Shown: positions 1 to 7,892 of the stretch, piece after piece | Layout of the letters: each line of letters opens with the position of its first letter | How positions within the stretch are numbered: position 1 is the stretch's first letter | NCBI GenBank assembly: GCA_012026835.1 | Contig: VEPN01000004.1 | Location: 1-64,000, forward strand | Source of the DNA: Candidatus Methanoperedens sp. | GTDB taxonomy: Archaea; Halobacteriota; Methanosarcinia; Methanosarcinales; Methanoperedenaceae | Direction: 5' to 3' | DNA length: 64,000 bases | Position numbers and translations under genes: made by a program | Notes under the pieces: model-generated | Seen by the model: only the letters and a program-made list of their open reading frames with translations | Told to the model about the DNA's origin: nothing | The model's database searches: none

Positions 1-58
1 TCAACTCATTTATAGAAAAGTCTGGAAGAAATGATTCACCTCTTGGTGTTATTGTCAT
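1..58 (-). CDS. N-terminal start of an unidentified protein, cut by the window edge
   Basis: An ATG at 56-58 (read leftward) opens 19 codons without a stop before the edge, beginning MTITPRGESFLPDFSINEL. A GGGGGT Shine-Dalgarno-like run lies about 6 bases upstream of the ATG, which supports a real start. The gene is divergent from tbp. Too little is visible to name a function, and a chance open frame is possible. Confidence 0.45.
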   Translation of the reverse strand, partial: MTITPRGESFLPDFSINEL

Positions 59-132
59 TTTAATACCCCCATTAAATAATCTGTTTAATGATTCTTAAAG
101 ATTACGGAGGCTTTAGAATCACGCTATAACAG

Positions 133-147
133 TACCCTTGAAGGGTA
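133..147. promoter_or_regulatory. Perfect palindrome between divergent genes, candidate operator
   Basis: TACCCTT-G-AAGGGTA is a perfect 7-base inverted repeat in the divergent promoter region. Two more ATACCC half-sites lie nearby, one next to the left gene's start (about 63-68) and one just downstream of the tbp TATA-like box (about 195-202). This arrangement fits a repressor or activator site controlling tbp, the left gene or both. Which protein binds is unknown. Confidence 0.4.
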
Positions 148-180
148 TTATTAATGATTGCGGGATTTTCTACCCCAACA

Positions 181-210
181 TATATAAAGCTTTAAATACC
201 CTATATAAAG
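181..210 (+). promoter_or_regulatory. tbp promoter, TATA-like boxes
   Basis: TATATAAA (181-188), TTTAAATA (191-198) and CTATATAAA (201-209) are archaeal box-A-like sequences just before the tbp ATG at 220. If TTTAAATA is used, transcription would begin close to or at the start codon. No strong Shine-Dalgarno sequence is visible, so a leaderless or near-leaderless mRNA is plausible. Confidence 0.5.
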
Positions 211-219
211 AGTGAGAGC

Positions 220-786
220 ATGACAAAATCTGAAGAATCGAAAAAAACAATAAAGATCGAAAACGTTGTAGCATCAACCGGTATTGGAGCAAAACTTGAC
301 CTTAATGAGGTTATCCGTATCCTTGATGGTGCCGATTATAACAAGGAGCGCTTCCCCGGGGTTGTTTACAGGACAGCTTCCCCAAAAACGGCAGCGCTTA
401 TTTTCGGAAGCGGCAAGATCGTTTGCACAGGAGCAAAAAGCATCGAGGACGTGAGCAACGGGCTGACGAAGGTTTTTGAAAAACTGAAGGCTATAGGCAT
501 TGATATACCAAAGAAGCCTGAAATCACTATCCAGAACATTGTTGCCTCTGCCGATCTCGGAACAGTGCTAAACCTCAATGCAATAGCTATTGGTCTTGGG
601 CTTGAGAATATCGAATATGAGCCCGAGCAGTTCCCCGGGCTTGTATATCGTTTATCGAACCCAAAAGTCGTCATGCTGTTATTCGGGTCCGGGAAACTTG
701 TGGTAACCGGGGGAAAGAGACCCGAGGATGCCGAAGCTGCTGTTGAGAAAATCGTTGAGGAACTTGACGGGCTGGGGCTGCTTTAG
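220..786 (+). CDS. tbp: TATA-box-binding protein (TBP)
   Basis: This is the archaeal general transcription factor TBP, which binds the promoter TATA box and recruits TFB and RNA polymerase. The 188-residue protein has the usual two direct repeats, about residues 8-95 and 98-185. Each carries the saddle signatures: ERFPGVVYR and [10 protein letters not shown] in the first, EQFPGLVYR and [10 protein letters not shown] in the second. Length and acidic C-terminal part match archaeal TBPs. The gene stands alone, faces away from the left-edge gene and converges on phoU. A palindrome and repeated ATACCC half-sites upstream suggest specific regulation. Confidence 0.97.
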   Translation: MTKSEESKKTIKIENVVASTGIGAKLDLNEVIRILDGADYNKERFPGVVYRTASPKTAALIFGSGKIVCTGAKSIEDVSNGLTKVFEKLKAIGIDIPKKPEITIQNIVASADLGTVLNLNAIAIGLGLENIEYEPEQFPGLVYRLSNPKVVMLLFGSGKLVVTGGKRPEDAEAAVEKIVEELDGLGLL

Positions 787-808
787 CCCTTTTTATTATT
801 GCAACGGC

Positions 809-1462
809 TCAGTTTAACTCCACCCTTTCACCTGTCACCATAAAAACCACGCTTTCACAAAGGTTGTTTGCATGGTCGCCTATCCGTTCAAGATACCTTG
901 CCACGAAAGTAAGGTGGGAGGCGTTGGTTATTTTCCTGGGGTCTTCTATCATGAAAGTTATGAGCTCTCGCCTCACCTGGTCAAACAGGGCATCAACCTC
1001 ATCATCCCGCTTTGCCGTCTTTCGTGCAAGCTCGACATCTGATGTTTCAAATGCTATCATCGCATTATGGATCATTTCCTGGCATATTTCTGACATCCTG
1101 GGGATATCCACGAGAGGCTTGATATGAGGCTCATTCGCAGTTAATTTTGTTATCACTGCGATTTCAAGTGCAAGGTCTCCTATCCTCTCAAGATCGATAA
1201 TGATCCGCAGTACGGAAGATATCATTCTCAGGTCTCTTGCCATGGGCTGCTGGAGGGCAAGAAGGGCTAGGCAGGAATCCTCGACACTATGATCCAGCGA
1301 ATCTATATCTTTATCCATCCCGATTACTTTTTCAGCAAGAGCTACATTTTGTTCTTTTAACGAGATCACGGAATCCCTGACAGCTATTTTTGCAAGTTCT
1401 CCCATTTTCAACGTGTTCTCTTTTAACTTGATTAATTCCTTGTGATACTGTTCCCTGGCCAT
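809..1462 (-). CDS. phoU: Phosphate signalling protein PhoU
   Basis: PhoU is a helical metal-binding protein that modulates the Pst phosphate transporter and phosphate-dependent gene control. The 217-residue product has two repeated three-helix units, each with an acidic metal-site motif of the DREGD/ERIGD class: DLERIGDLALEI near residue 95 and YLERIGDHANNL near residue 195. The start codon overlaps the pstB stop region, making it the last gene of the pstSCAB-phoU operon. It should be co-transcribed from the pstS promoter. Confidence 0.95.
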   Translation of the reverse strand: MAREQYHKELIKLKENTLKMGELAKIAVRDSVISLKEQNVALAEKVIGMDKDIDSLDHSVEDSCLALLALQQPMARDLRMISSVLRIIIDLERIGDLALEIAVITKLTANEPHIKPLVDIPRMSEICQEMIHNAMIAFETSDVELARKTAKRDDEVDALFDQVRRELITFMIEDPRKITNASHLTFVARYLERIGDHANNLCESVVFMVTGERVELN

Positions 1463-2220
1463 TATCCAAACCTCCCTGTAATGTAATCTTCGGTACTTTT
1501 TTCTTTTGGGTTTTTAAATATTTGTTTTGTATCCCCGAACTCTATCATCTCACCCATTAAAAAGAATGCGGTAAAATCGGACACCCGGGCTGCCTGCTGC
1601 ATGTTATGAGTTACGATGACGAGGGTATATTTCTCCTTTAGATCTATCATCAGGTCCTCTATCTTGCTTGTCGATATGGGGTCAAGGGCTGAGCATGGCT
1701 CGTCGAACAATATGATCCTGGGCTCCACTGCAAGCGCCCTGGCTATGCACAGGCGCTGCTGCTGGCCCCCTGACAAACTCACGCCTGATTTGTTAAGATC
1801 GTTCTTTACTTCATCCCATAACGCCGCCTTTTTCAAGCTTTCCTCAACTGCCTTATCAAGTATTCTTTTGTCCTTCACGCCGTTGAGTTTCAATCCGGCA
1901 GCGACATTATCGTAAATGGACATTGTTGGAAAAGGGTTGGGTTTCTGGAATACCATGCCGATACACCGTCTTATGTCCACAGGGTCTGTACCGTTTTCGT
2001 AAATATCCCTGCCGTCAACCAGCACTGTTCCTGAAATTTTTGCATGGGGGACGACTTCATGCATCCTGTTGAGGCACCGGATAAATGTGGATTTCCCGCA
2101 TCCTGAAGGTCCTATGATCGCTGTTATCCTGTTTTCCTGGAAACACAGATTAATATTTTTCAGCACATGTTTTGCCCCGAACCAGGCGTTCAGGGCCTCT
2201 ACGGTTATTTTATTTTGCAT
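1462..2220 (-). CDS. pstB: Phosphate ABC transporter ATP-binding protein PstB
   Basis: This is the ATPase of the high-affinity phosphate importer. From the chosen ATG at 2220 the protein has 252 residues, the usual PstB size. The frame is open further upstream, but that part reads through pstA in another frame and is not PstB-like. An AGGAG site sits 6 bases before the chosen start. Visible motifs are Walker [10 protein letters not shown], the signature LSGGQQQR, Walker [12 protein letters not shown] and the switch histidine in VIVTHNMQQ. It lies between pstA and phoU. Confidence 0.96.
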   Translation of the reverse strand: MQNKITVEALNAWFGAKHVLKNINLCFQENRITAIIGPSGCGKSTFIRCLNRMHEVVPHAKISGTVLVDGRDIYENGTDPVDIRRCIGMVFQKPNPFPTMSIYDNVAAGLKLNGVKDKRILDKAVEESLKKAALWDEVKNDLNKSGVSLSGGQQQRLCIARALAVEPRIILFDEPCSALDPISTSKIEDLMIDLKEKYTLVIVTHNMQQAARVSDFTAFFLMGEMIEFGDTKQIFKNPKEKSTEDYITGRFG

Positions 2221-2234
2221 GCTACTTCTCCTTT

Positions 2235-3071
2235 CTACATTCCGTATTTTTTCTTTGTAAACAATCTCACGCCTATATTTAAAATCAGGATCAGGATGAT
2301 CAGGACAAGCGCGCCTCCCCATGCTTTGGCGTGCCAGTCGGGGAAGGGCGTTATCGCATAGGTATAGATCTGCACAGGAAGGGTGGATACGGGTTTGTCT
2401 ATCCCGCCTGCCCAGAACATATTGCCAAAGGAAGTGAAAAGGAGGGGGGCGGTCTCCCCCGAAATCCTTGCGATCGAAAGCAATGCGCCCGTGATTATGC
2501 CGCCCCTGGCGGTACTTATAATGATATACAGCGTTGTCTTCCATCCCGGTATGCCAAGAGCCAGGGAAGCCTCTCTAATGGAGCCCGGAACAAGTTTGAG
2601 TGATTCTTCAGTGGTTCTTGTCACTATGGGGACCATCAGCACCGACAGCGCCACCCCGCCAGCGATGGCTGAAAAGCTCCCGAAATAAAGGACGATGAAT
2701 GCGTAACCGAATATCCCGGCCACTATCGACGGGGTGCCGGCCAGGACATCGGCCACAAAACTTACGAACCGCCCGAACCTGTTATCCCCGTATTCAGAAA
2801 GATACACGCCTGAGAGAATGCCTGCGGGAAGCCCTATTATACAGGCTATCCCCACAACGATGAATGTCCCCTCTATAGCGTTCCCGAGCCCGCCCCCTGC
2901 TTCTCCTACTGGGCGGGGGAGCTTTGTTAGAAAATCGATATTTATGGAAGATAATCCGTTAACAGTAACTGTATAAAGTATGCTCAGGAGAGGAACTACA
3001 GCAATAACAACGCATGATGCCGCAAGGAAAGACATTATCCTGTCTGTTAATTTTCTTTTATTCCATCTCAT
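2235..3071 (-). CDS. pstA: Phosphate ABC transporter permease PstA
   Basis: PstA is the second membrane permease of the phosphate importer. The 278-residue protein has about six hydrophobic spans, starting at residues 12-35 and 75-95. It has a binding-protein-dependent transport loop around residues 165-185 ([14 protein letters not shown]) that should contact PstB. The start overlaps the end of pstC by 4 bases (ATGA), indicating translational coupling within the operon. Confidence 0.95.
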   Translation of the reverse strand: MRWNKRKLTDRIMSFLAASCVVIAVVPLLSILYTVTVNGLSSINIDFLTKLPRPVGEAGGGLGNAIEGTFIVVGIACIIGLPAGILSGVYLSEYGDNRFGRFVSFVADVLAGTPSIVAGIFGYAFIVLYFGSFSAIAGGVALSVLMVPIVTRTTEESLKLVPGSIREASLALGIPGWKTTLYIIISTARGGIITGALLSIARISGETAPLLFTSFGNMFWAGGIDKPVSTLPVQIYTYAITPFPDWHAKAWGGALVLIILILILNIGVRLFTKKKYGM

Positions 3072-4030
3072 ACCCTGCCGCCTCCTTCCACTTTAAGGAG
3101 CCTCCATACAAGAACCCTGGCTATTATATTGATGATGACTGATATCAAGAGGAGCAAAAGTCCTATTTCAACCAGGGATGAGATGTAAAGATTTGACGTA
3201 GCCTCAACGAACTCGTTTGCAATGACAGACGCCATGGTGTACGAGGGTGAAAAAAGCGACTCCGAGATGCGCGGGCTGTTCCCGATCACCATGGTTACCG
3301 CCATCGTTTCACCGATGGCCCTGCCAAAGCCGAGAATCACTGCCCCGAATATTCCCGACCTTGCGTAGGGCAGCACCGCGATACGCGTTGTCTCCCAGCC
3401 TGTAGCGCCAAGGGCAAGAGCAGCTTCCCTCTGGTGAGTGGGCACTGTCATTATGACTTCCCTGGATATCGATGAGGTTATCGGGATAATCATTATTGCA
3501 AGTATCACGCCGCCTGTGAGCATGGACAGGCCGTACATCGGTCCCTGGAAAAGCGGCAGGAAACCCAGGTACGTTGAAAGAGGCGGCGCAAGGTAGTCAC
3601 GGATGAACGGGGCGAGGATGAATATGCCCCAGAGACCTATGATCACACTTGGAACGGCGGCGAGCAGTTCGATTGTGAAAGACAGGGGGTACTTGAGCTT
3701 TTCAGGAGCAAGTTCCGAGAGATATACCGCTATCCCGATGCTGAAAGGGACGGCTATGATAAGGGCAAGGAATGATGAAACAAGAGTCCCGAAGATAAAA
3801 GGAAGCGCGCCGAATACTTCATTCACAGGGTCCCAGGTCGATGTTGCAAGGAAACCCGTTCCAAAAGTATCCCTTGAAAGTGAAGACCCGACAAAAAGCT
3901 CACGGAACAATAAAAATGCAAGGACTATTATGCCAAGGGCAAAGAAGCCGACAACAACCTCAAAAATAAGATCGCCGGAGAGTTTACTCCGACCGATACG
4001 GGAAAAAGAAAATTTTGATGAATCCATCAT
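3068..4030 (-). CDS. pstC: Phosphate ABC transporter permease PstC
   Basis: PstC is the first permease of the phosphate importer. The 320-residue protein has six predicted spans, the first at about residues 24-46. The EAA-type cytoplasmic loop reads QREAALALGATGWETT. It overlaps pstS upstream and pstA downstream by 4 bases each. The EAA loop resembles that of PstA, as is usual for the PstC/PstA heterodimer. Confidence 0.95.
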   Translation of the reverse strand: MMDSSKFSFSRIGRSKLSGDLIFEVVVGFFALGIIVLAFLLFRELFVGSSLSRDTFGTGFLATSTWDPVNEVFGALPFIFGTLVSSFLALIIAVPFSIGIAVYLSELAPEKLKYPLSFTIELLAAVPSVIIGLWGIFILAPFIRDYLAPPLSTYLGFLPLFQGPMYGLSMLTGGVILAIMIIPITSSISREVIMTVPTHQREAALALGATGWETTRIAVLPYARSGIFGAVILGFGRAIGETMAVTMVIGNSPRISESLFSPSYTMASVIANEFVEATSNLYISSLVEIGLLLLLISVIINIIARVLVWRLLKVEGGGRV

Positions 4031-5151
4031 TTATCCTGAATGAGCGGTTGTCCGTTGTAGTTCATAAGTTTTATGGTTTTTTCATTAAGACTTATGACCT
4101 CAGCCGGCAGCGGCACGTACAGGAGGTCAGTGGAATATTTCTGGCCATCGTGCACCGCCCACCAGAGGAATTCAGCCAGTATTTTGCCTTTTGCCTGGTC
4201 TATCTGGTCTTTGTAAACAAGGAAATATGTAAAACTGCCTATGGGGTATGAATTGTCTCCCGGGGCATCCACGATACTCACCTGTGACCAGCTCGCATCG
4301 CCTGCTGGCAATGTCGGCACTGCTCCGGCAGCGGCGCTTGCAGTTGATTCAAGTGTGGGTTCTATGAATTTCCCTGCCTTGTTCCTGACATACGCATAGG
4401 AGATGTTCTGGAGTTTGGCATAGGCAAGCTCGATGTATCCTATTGCATAGGGATTCTGGCTTAATAAACCGGAAACTCCCTCGTTGCCTTTCCCGCCAAG
4501 ACCTGCAGGCCAGTTAACGGACTTACCTTTTCCAACCTTTGATTTCCAGTCAGGGCTGGCCGCTGAGAGATAATCCGTGAATACGAAGGTCGTGCCGCTC
4601 CCGTCGCTCCTGTGGGCAACGATAATTTCTTTTTCCGGGAACTGGATATCGGGGTTAAGTGAAACTATCCTGGGGTCGTTCCATTTTGTGATCTTCCCCA
4701 TGAAAATATCCGCGATCACGTCGCCGCTCAGCTTTACTCCGCTCTGTACCCCCGGGAGGTTATAAGCCACGACTACCGCACCTATGGATTCGGGTATTTG
4801 CAGGATACTGGAAATGTTTGCATATTCCTGCTCAGTGAGGGGCGCATCGCTTGCGCCGAAATCCACAGTTCTTGCAGTTATCTGTTTTATTCCCGCGCCG
4901 CTTCCCACGCTCTGGTAATTGATCTGGACATTCGGCTTCATCTTGTTATATTCCGAACTCCATTTGGATATGAGGGGATATGGGAATGTTGCTCCTGCAC
5001 CGTTTAAGGTCACGGTTTCAGGGGCTTTCGTGGGCTGCACGGCTGGCACTATTGGCTGTGCCGTTGTCTGTACTTCGGTAGGCTTGATTACGCATCCGGC
5101 TAACAGCACGCCTGCCAGAATCAAAATTAGTATTAATTTTAAGCGATTCAT
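4027..5151 (-). CDS. pstS: Phosphate-binding lipoprotein PstS
   Basis: PstS is the extracellular phosphate-binding protein that feeds PstCA. The 374-residue precursor begins with a lipoprotein signal ending in the lipobox LLAGC (Cys near residue 20), so it is probably membrane anchored by lipid. Phosphate-contact motifs are visible: GAGATFPYPL near residue 52, SDGSGTTFVFTDYL near 180 and GKGNEGVSG near 215. GGTGAT lies 9 bases before the ATG and fits the archaeal Shine-Dalgarno consensus. It is the first gene of the operon, downstream of a TATA box and the conserved 32-bp element at 5204-5235. Confidence 0.97.
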   Translation of the reverse strand: MNRLKLILILILAGVLLAGCVIKPTEVQTTAQPIVPAVQPTKAPETVTLNGAGATFPYPLISKWSSEYNKMKPNVQINYQSVGSGAGIKQITARTVDFGASDAPLTEQEYANISSILQIPESIGAVVVAYNLPGVQSGVKLSGDVIADIFMGKITKWNDPRIVSLNPDIQFPEKEIIVAHRSDGSGTTFVFTDYLSAASPDWKSKVGKGKSVNWPAGLGGKGNEGVSGLLSQNPYAIGYIELAYAKLQNISYAYVRNKAGKFIEPTLESTASAAAGAVPTLPAGDASWSQVSIVDAPGDNSYPIGSFTYFLVYKDQIDQAKGKILAEFLWWAVHDGQKYSTDLLYVPLPAEVISLNEKTIKLMNYNGQPLIQDK

Positions 5152-5183
5152 TTTATTTTATCACCGGTAATGATTTTAGCATC

Positions 5184-5235
5184 GAATAATATATAGCTTC
5201 TCCCAAGAATCTATATAGACTATAGAAAATCAGTA
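5184..5235 (-). promoter_or_regulatory. pstS promoter with shared 32-bp element (copy A)
   Basis: On the minus strand a TATA-like sequence (CTATATATTATT, about 5185-5196) precedes the pstS ATG. Directly upstream of it, 5204-5235 carries a 32-bp element also found at 6224-6255 and 6972-7003. Conserved positions on the minus strand begin TACTGATTTT and end TATAGATTCTTG. Its position just upstream of TATA suggests an activator or TFB-contact site. All three copies precede genes expected to respond to phosphate. Confidence 0.6.
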
Positions 5236-5297
5236 AATTATGATTCAAGAGATATCCGGAGATGAGAGATATCTGATGATGTAAAATTCAAACCTCA

Positions 5298-6185
5298 TTA
5301 AACGCATGCGATAGTCGGTTCAATAGAATACGTTATTGCAGGGGGCGCGAAACCGGACCTTAAACTGCAAAACTCCCTGATTTGCGCCAGGCTTTCAAGT
5401 GTACATTCTGTTGTTGAGTTTTTTATTTCCAGTATCAAATTCCTTGTGCCGGTCTTTAATATGTTTTTGAATACTTCCCTGAAGTTTATTTTCCCAAATC
5501 CCAGGGGAAGGTGGCGATCCCCAAACATCGCTTCTTCGGATTCCAGAATACCAAAATTGTCATGAAGATGCATCTGGCGTATGTACCCGCCTAATTCAAA
5601 ATAATCTTCCAGGGAAAACCCATAAGCATTGGAGGCGATAAAAGCGTGACCAATATCCAGATTTATCTTTAAATGGTCAGAACCCACCATTTCAATTATA
5701 TGGAATATTTCTCCGGGGAACACACCAACTTTATTTGCTCCAGCCCTGTCAAACAGGTTCTCTAAAAGCAGGGTGACGCCATAATCTTTGGCAAGGTCAC
5801 ATGTACGAATCAGGTTAAGTATATTCGAACTAAGGCATTTTCGTCCCCCATTCTGGCTGCCCGGATGAACAACTATGTATTCTGCGTTTATTTCTGCGGC
5901 GATCCTGATGACTTTTTCCATAACAGTAACATTTTTTTCATAATTACTTGAAAAATCCACCTTTATTCCCTCTATCCTTGAATCAATATGTGGGGCATGA
6001 ATAGTGAATCCAACGCCAAAACATGAGGCAAGATAGGCGGCTTTTGACAATAGTTCTTTCTCTATTTTTTCGTCCAGAAAATCCAGCCTGTCAAGACCAA
6101 GTTCAATGATTTCAACTTCACAGGGATCAATTGCTCCTCCAAAATCCTTGATCTGGGGAGAGTTTATGCCTGTTTTTGTATTCAT
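5298..6185 (-). CDS. Sugar phosphate isomerase/epimerase-like TIM-barrel protein
   Basis: The 295-residue product resembles the xylose isomerase-like/AP endonuclease 2 TIM-barrel superfamily. Recognisable stretches are FTIHAPHI (about 82), EYIVVHPGSQNGG (about 123), LLLENL (about 160), INLDIGHAFI (about 200), MHLHDNFG (about 233) and LILEIKNS (about 272). These supply the His, Glu and Asp metal ligands typical of the fold. The substrate cannot be told. A copy of the 32-bp pst promoter element lies upstream, so it probably belongs to the phosphate response. No clear Shine-Dalgarno site is present; a TATA box about 25-35 bases upstream suggests a leaderless mRNA. Confidence 0.75.
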   Translation of the reverse strand: MNTKTGINSPQIKDFGGAIDPCEVEIIELGLDRLDFLDEKIEKELLSKAAYLASCFGVGFTIHAPHIDSRIEGIKVDFSSNYEKNVTVMEKVIRIAAEINAEYIVVHPGSQNGGRKCLSSNILNLIRTCDLAKDYGVTLLLENLFDRAGANKVGVFPGEIFHIIEMVGSDHLKINLDIGHAFIASNAYGFSLEDYFELGGYIRQMHLHDNFGILESEEAMFGDRHLPLGFGKINFREVFKNILKTGTRNLILEIKNSTTECTLESLAQIREFCSLRSGFAPPAITYSIEPTIACV

Positions 6186-6207
6186 ATATTATAGCCTGAT
6201 GCCAAAT

Positions 6208-6255
6208 GTCATATATTTTATCTCAATAATCTATATACATTAATGAAAATCAATA
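6208..6255 (-). promoter_or_regulatory. Promoter with shared 32-bp element (copy B)
   Basis: The element at 6224-6255 overlaps the last codons of psiE. On the minus strand it starts TATTGATTTT and ends TATAGATTATTG, matching copies A and C at most positions and with no gaps. An AAAATATATGA TATA-like box follows toward the isomerase start at 6185. Overlap with the psiE stop implies the isomerase has its own promoter. Confidence 0.55.
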
Positions 6256-6659
6256 GGATTTTCCGGTGAGTACCTGACAGCCAGAACCCTTATCACCCCA
6301 AGCACCAGCAGCAATGCCGAGAGAGCGAAAATCGTTTCAAACCCGAATGACCTGGAATAAAGCCCGACCGTGACCTCACGCATGGCTATTAAAATCGTGA
6401 CATCGGTTATGTCAGTGAGCTTGATCCTTTCGTGTCTGGAATAGTCTGTAAAGGTCTTGAAGAACTCTATCACGATAAAAAGCGTGAGAACATTGGTGAC
6501 TATTTTATTAAATCCACCCTCCATAGAATCTATTGCAATAAACGGGATGTCCAGTAAAATCCGCAGCATCCCTGCGATAAGCACAAGCAGCAGTACATAC
6601 AGGACTATGGTAACAATAGAGCCGGTAACTTTTTTGAAAAATTTTGTATGGTCTATCAC
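6240..6659 (-). CDS. psiE: Phosphate-starvation-inducible PsiE family membrane protein
   Basis: The 139-residue protein has four hydrophobic segments, at about residues 14-36, 54-75, 88-103 and 107-128. It carries the PsiE family pattern with FKTFTDYSRHERI between spans two and three, and ILIAMREVTVGLYSR after it. PsiE is known as a phosphate-starvation-inducible protein of unknown biochemical role. The GTG start at 6659 overlaps the stop of the 31-residue gene upstream (GTGA), showing translational coupling. Its transcription unit is headed by copy C of the 32-bp element, consistent with phosphate control. Confidence 0.85.
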   Translation of the reverse strand: MIDHTKFFKKVTGSIVTIVLYVLLLVLIAGMLRILLDIPFIAIDSMEGGFNKIVTNVLTLFIVIEFFKTFTDYSRHERIKLTDITDVTILIAMREVTVGLYSRSFGFETIFALSALLLVLGVIRVLAVRYSPENPIDFH

Positions 6660-6751
6660 CTGAACACCATCCAGAATGCAATTAAAAAAAGCAAAACTAT
6701 CAGGAAAATTTCTATTTTGTCAGTGCTTTGCATTTTCTCTCTGCCACTCAT
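6656..6751 (-). CDS. 31-residue single-span membrane protein
   Basis: A small frame reads MSGREKMQSTDKIEIF followed by one hydrophobic helix, and ends in FR. AGGAT precedes the ATG by 4 bases. Its TGA overlaps the GTG start of psiE by 4 bases, a coupling typical of real operon genes. It is below the size that automated callers usually keep. Function is unknown; it could be a small partner of PsiE in the membrane. Confidence 0.6.
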   Translation of the reverse strand: MSGREKMQSTDKIEIFLIVLLFLIAFWMVFR

Positions 6752-6797
6752 TTTATCCTGATGTAACCAGTTTGGTTGTTGATGCAAGCCGTATTTC

Positions 6798-6923
6798 CTA
6801 TTTGGCGTCAAATCCGCCGCGCAGGAACAGATACAGCTCTCTATCTTCCCCGCTCATGTCCTGAGACTCCTCTTTGAAGGAGTAATCCTGTATGCCTGAT
6901 AATATTTTTTTTATTTTCTCCAT
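6798..6923 (-). CDS. 41-residue soluble small protein, first gene of psiE unit
   Basis: The frame encodes a charged 41-residue protein starting MEKIKKILSGIQDYSF and ending YLFLRGGFDAK. GGTGATC, a full match to the archaeal Shine-Dalgarno consensus, sits 4 bases before the ATG. A TATA box and copy C of the 32-bp element lie upstream at 6950-7003. It is followed by the 31-residue membrane protein and psiE on the same strand. No family is recognised. The strong translation signal and promoter make it a credible gene. Confidence 0.65.
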   Translation of the reverse strand: MEKIKKILSGIQDYSFKEESQDMSGEDRELYLFLRGGFDAK

Positions 6924-6949
6924 TTCGATCACCAAACCAGAATTCCACC

Positions 6950-7003
6950 CATGAATATATATATTTTATCACAATAATCTCTATATACTATAAAATATCA
7001 GTA
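6950..7003 (-). promoter_or_regulatory. Promoter with shared 32-bp element (copy C)
   Basis: The element at 6972-7003 reads on the minus strand from TACTGATATT to AGAGATTATTG. A TATA box (GATAAAATATATATA, about 6956-6970) follows, then the 41-residue gene. Spacing from the element to the start codon is 48 bases here, 52 for pstS and 38 for the isomerase. This is the most TATA-rich of the three copies. Confidence 0.58.
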
Positions 7004-7200
7004 GTTCTATAATCTTTTCCGTGGTTAGAGTGCAACATTATCTATCTCTTCAAGGCAAACGCATGTTCATTCCAGTTTCTTTTGCTTTTTATATTCATTT
7101 TCTTCAAGGTGAAGCTTGAGCCGCGGTTAATTATATATGTGCCAAGGTCAGACCTAATCAGGATAATCTAAGCTGCTCTGCAAAGGCCTGGAGAAATCAG

Positions 7201-7650
7201 ATGAATAAAAATCTACTCATCCTGACTGCAATAATCGCAGGGGGCATTATTATGGGAATCGCCATAAGTACCCTATCGGTCGATAGTCCAAAACCTCCCG
7301 ATTACAGGGACAACAAAACTGGCAAATTTATTTACGGCAATGCCACTGTTGAGAGTATTGAAATAATTGTTCTTGAATCATTTCCTGTCCAGATAAAGGT
7401 CAATGCCAGCGGTTATCTGCCCGATGGCTGCACTAAAATCGATGAAATCGTGAAGGGAAAAGAGGGGGACACATTCTTGGTCACCATTAGAACTGTCCGG
7501 CCTGCGGATGCATTTTGCACTCAAGCTATTGTGCCTTTCCAGGAAATGATTTCGCTTGATGTCTATGGATTAAAAGCAGGAATATATAATGTGGTTGTCA
7601 ATGGGATAAAAGCGACATTTGAGTTAAAAACGGATAATATCCTAAAGTAA
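7201..7650 (+). CDS. Conserved secreted or membrane-anchored protein of unknown function
   Basis: The 149-residue protein starts with an uncleaved signal or anchor (about residues 4-26). The rest is a beta-rich extracellular domain with an internal conserved stretch, IDEIVKGKEGDTFLVTI then TVRPADAFCTQAIVPF. Two cysteines (in DGCTK and AFCTQ) could form a disulfide. Similar domains occur in secreted proteins of bacteria and archaea, but I know no function. A TATA-like sequence (TTAATTATATATG near 7130) and a GGAG site 8 bases before the ATG support expression as a single gene. Confidence 0.7.
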   Translation: MNKNLLILTAIIAGGIIMGIAISTLSVDSPKPPDYRDNKTGKFIYGNATVESIEIIVLESFPVQIKVNASGYLPDGCTKIDEIVKGKEGDTFLVTIRTVRPADAFCTQAIVPFQEMISLDVYGLKAGIYNVVVNGIKATFELKTDNILK

Positions 7651-7862
7651 CAAAATAACTATAAACATGAATTAAAGCTGTCTCTCTTTTTCGGAAAACT
7701 TAAATATAATTCATTATGTTTAATTCAACAAAACCAAAAATCCAACTAACTGCCTTCCGAAAAGCCAAAACAAAAACCAGCATCCTTTAAAGAATTGCTA
7801 CATATATAACGAAGGAGCGAGGTCAGAAAAGGTGAAGGTATCTCTCGTCAGTTGAGGTGACT

Positions 7863-7892
7863 ATGGACATAAAAAGAAGTGACAGGAAATGA
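7863..7892 (+). other. Nine-codon upstream frame overlapping tupB start
   Basis: An ATG at 7863 opens MDIKRSDRK and stops at TGA, which overlaps the tupB ATG (ATGA). GAGGTGA, a strong Shine-Dalgarno sequence, lies 3 bases before this ATG, while tupB itself has only a weak site. It may be a translational-coupling leader or the remains of a lost upstream gene such as tupA. Confidence 0.35.

Noticed and set aside
1462-2544. A longer pstB frame starting at 2544 with 108 extra residues
   Set aside because: The extra part overlaps pstA in another frame, has no PstB similarity and no ribosome site; AGGAG supports the start at 2220.
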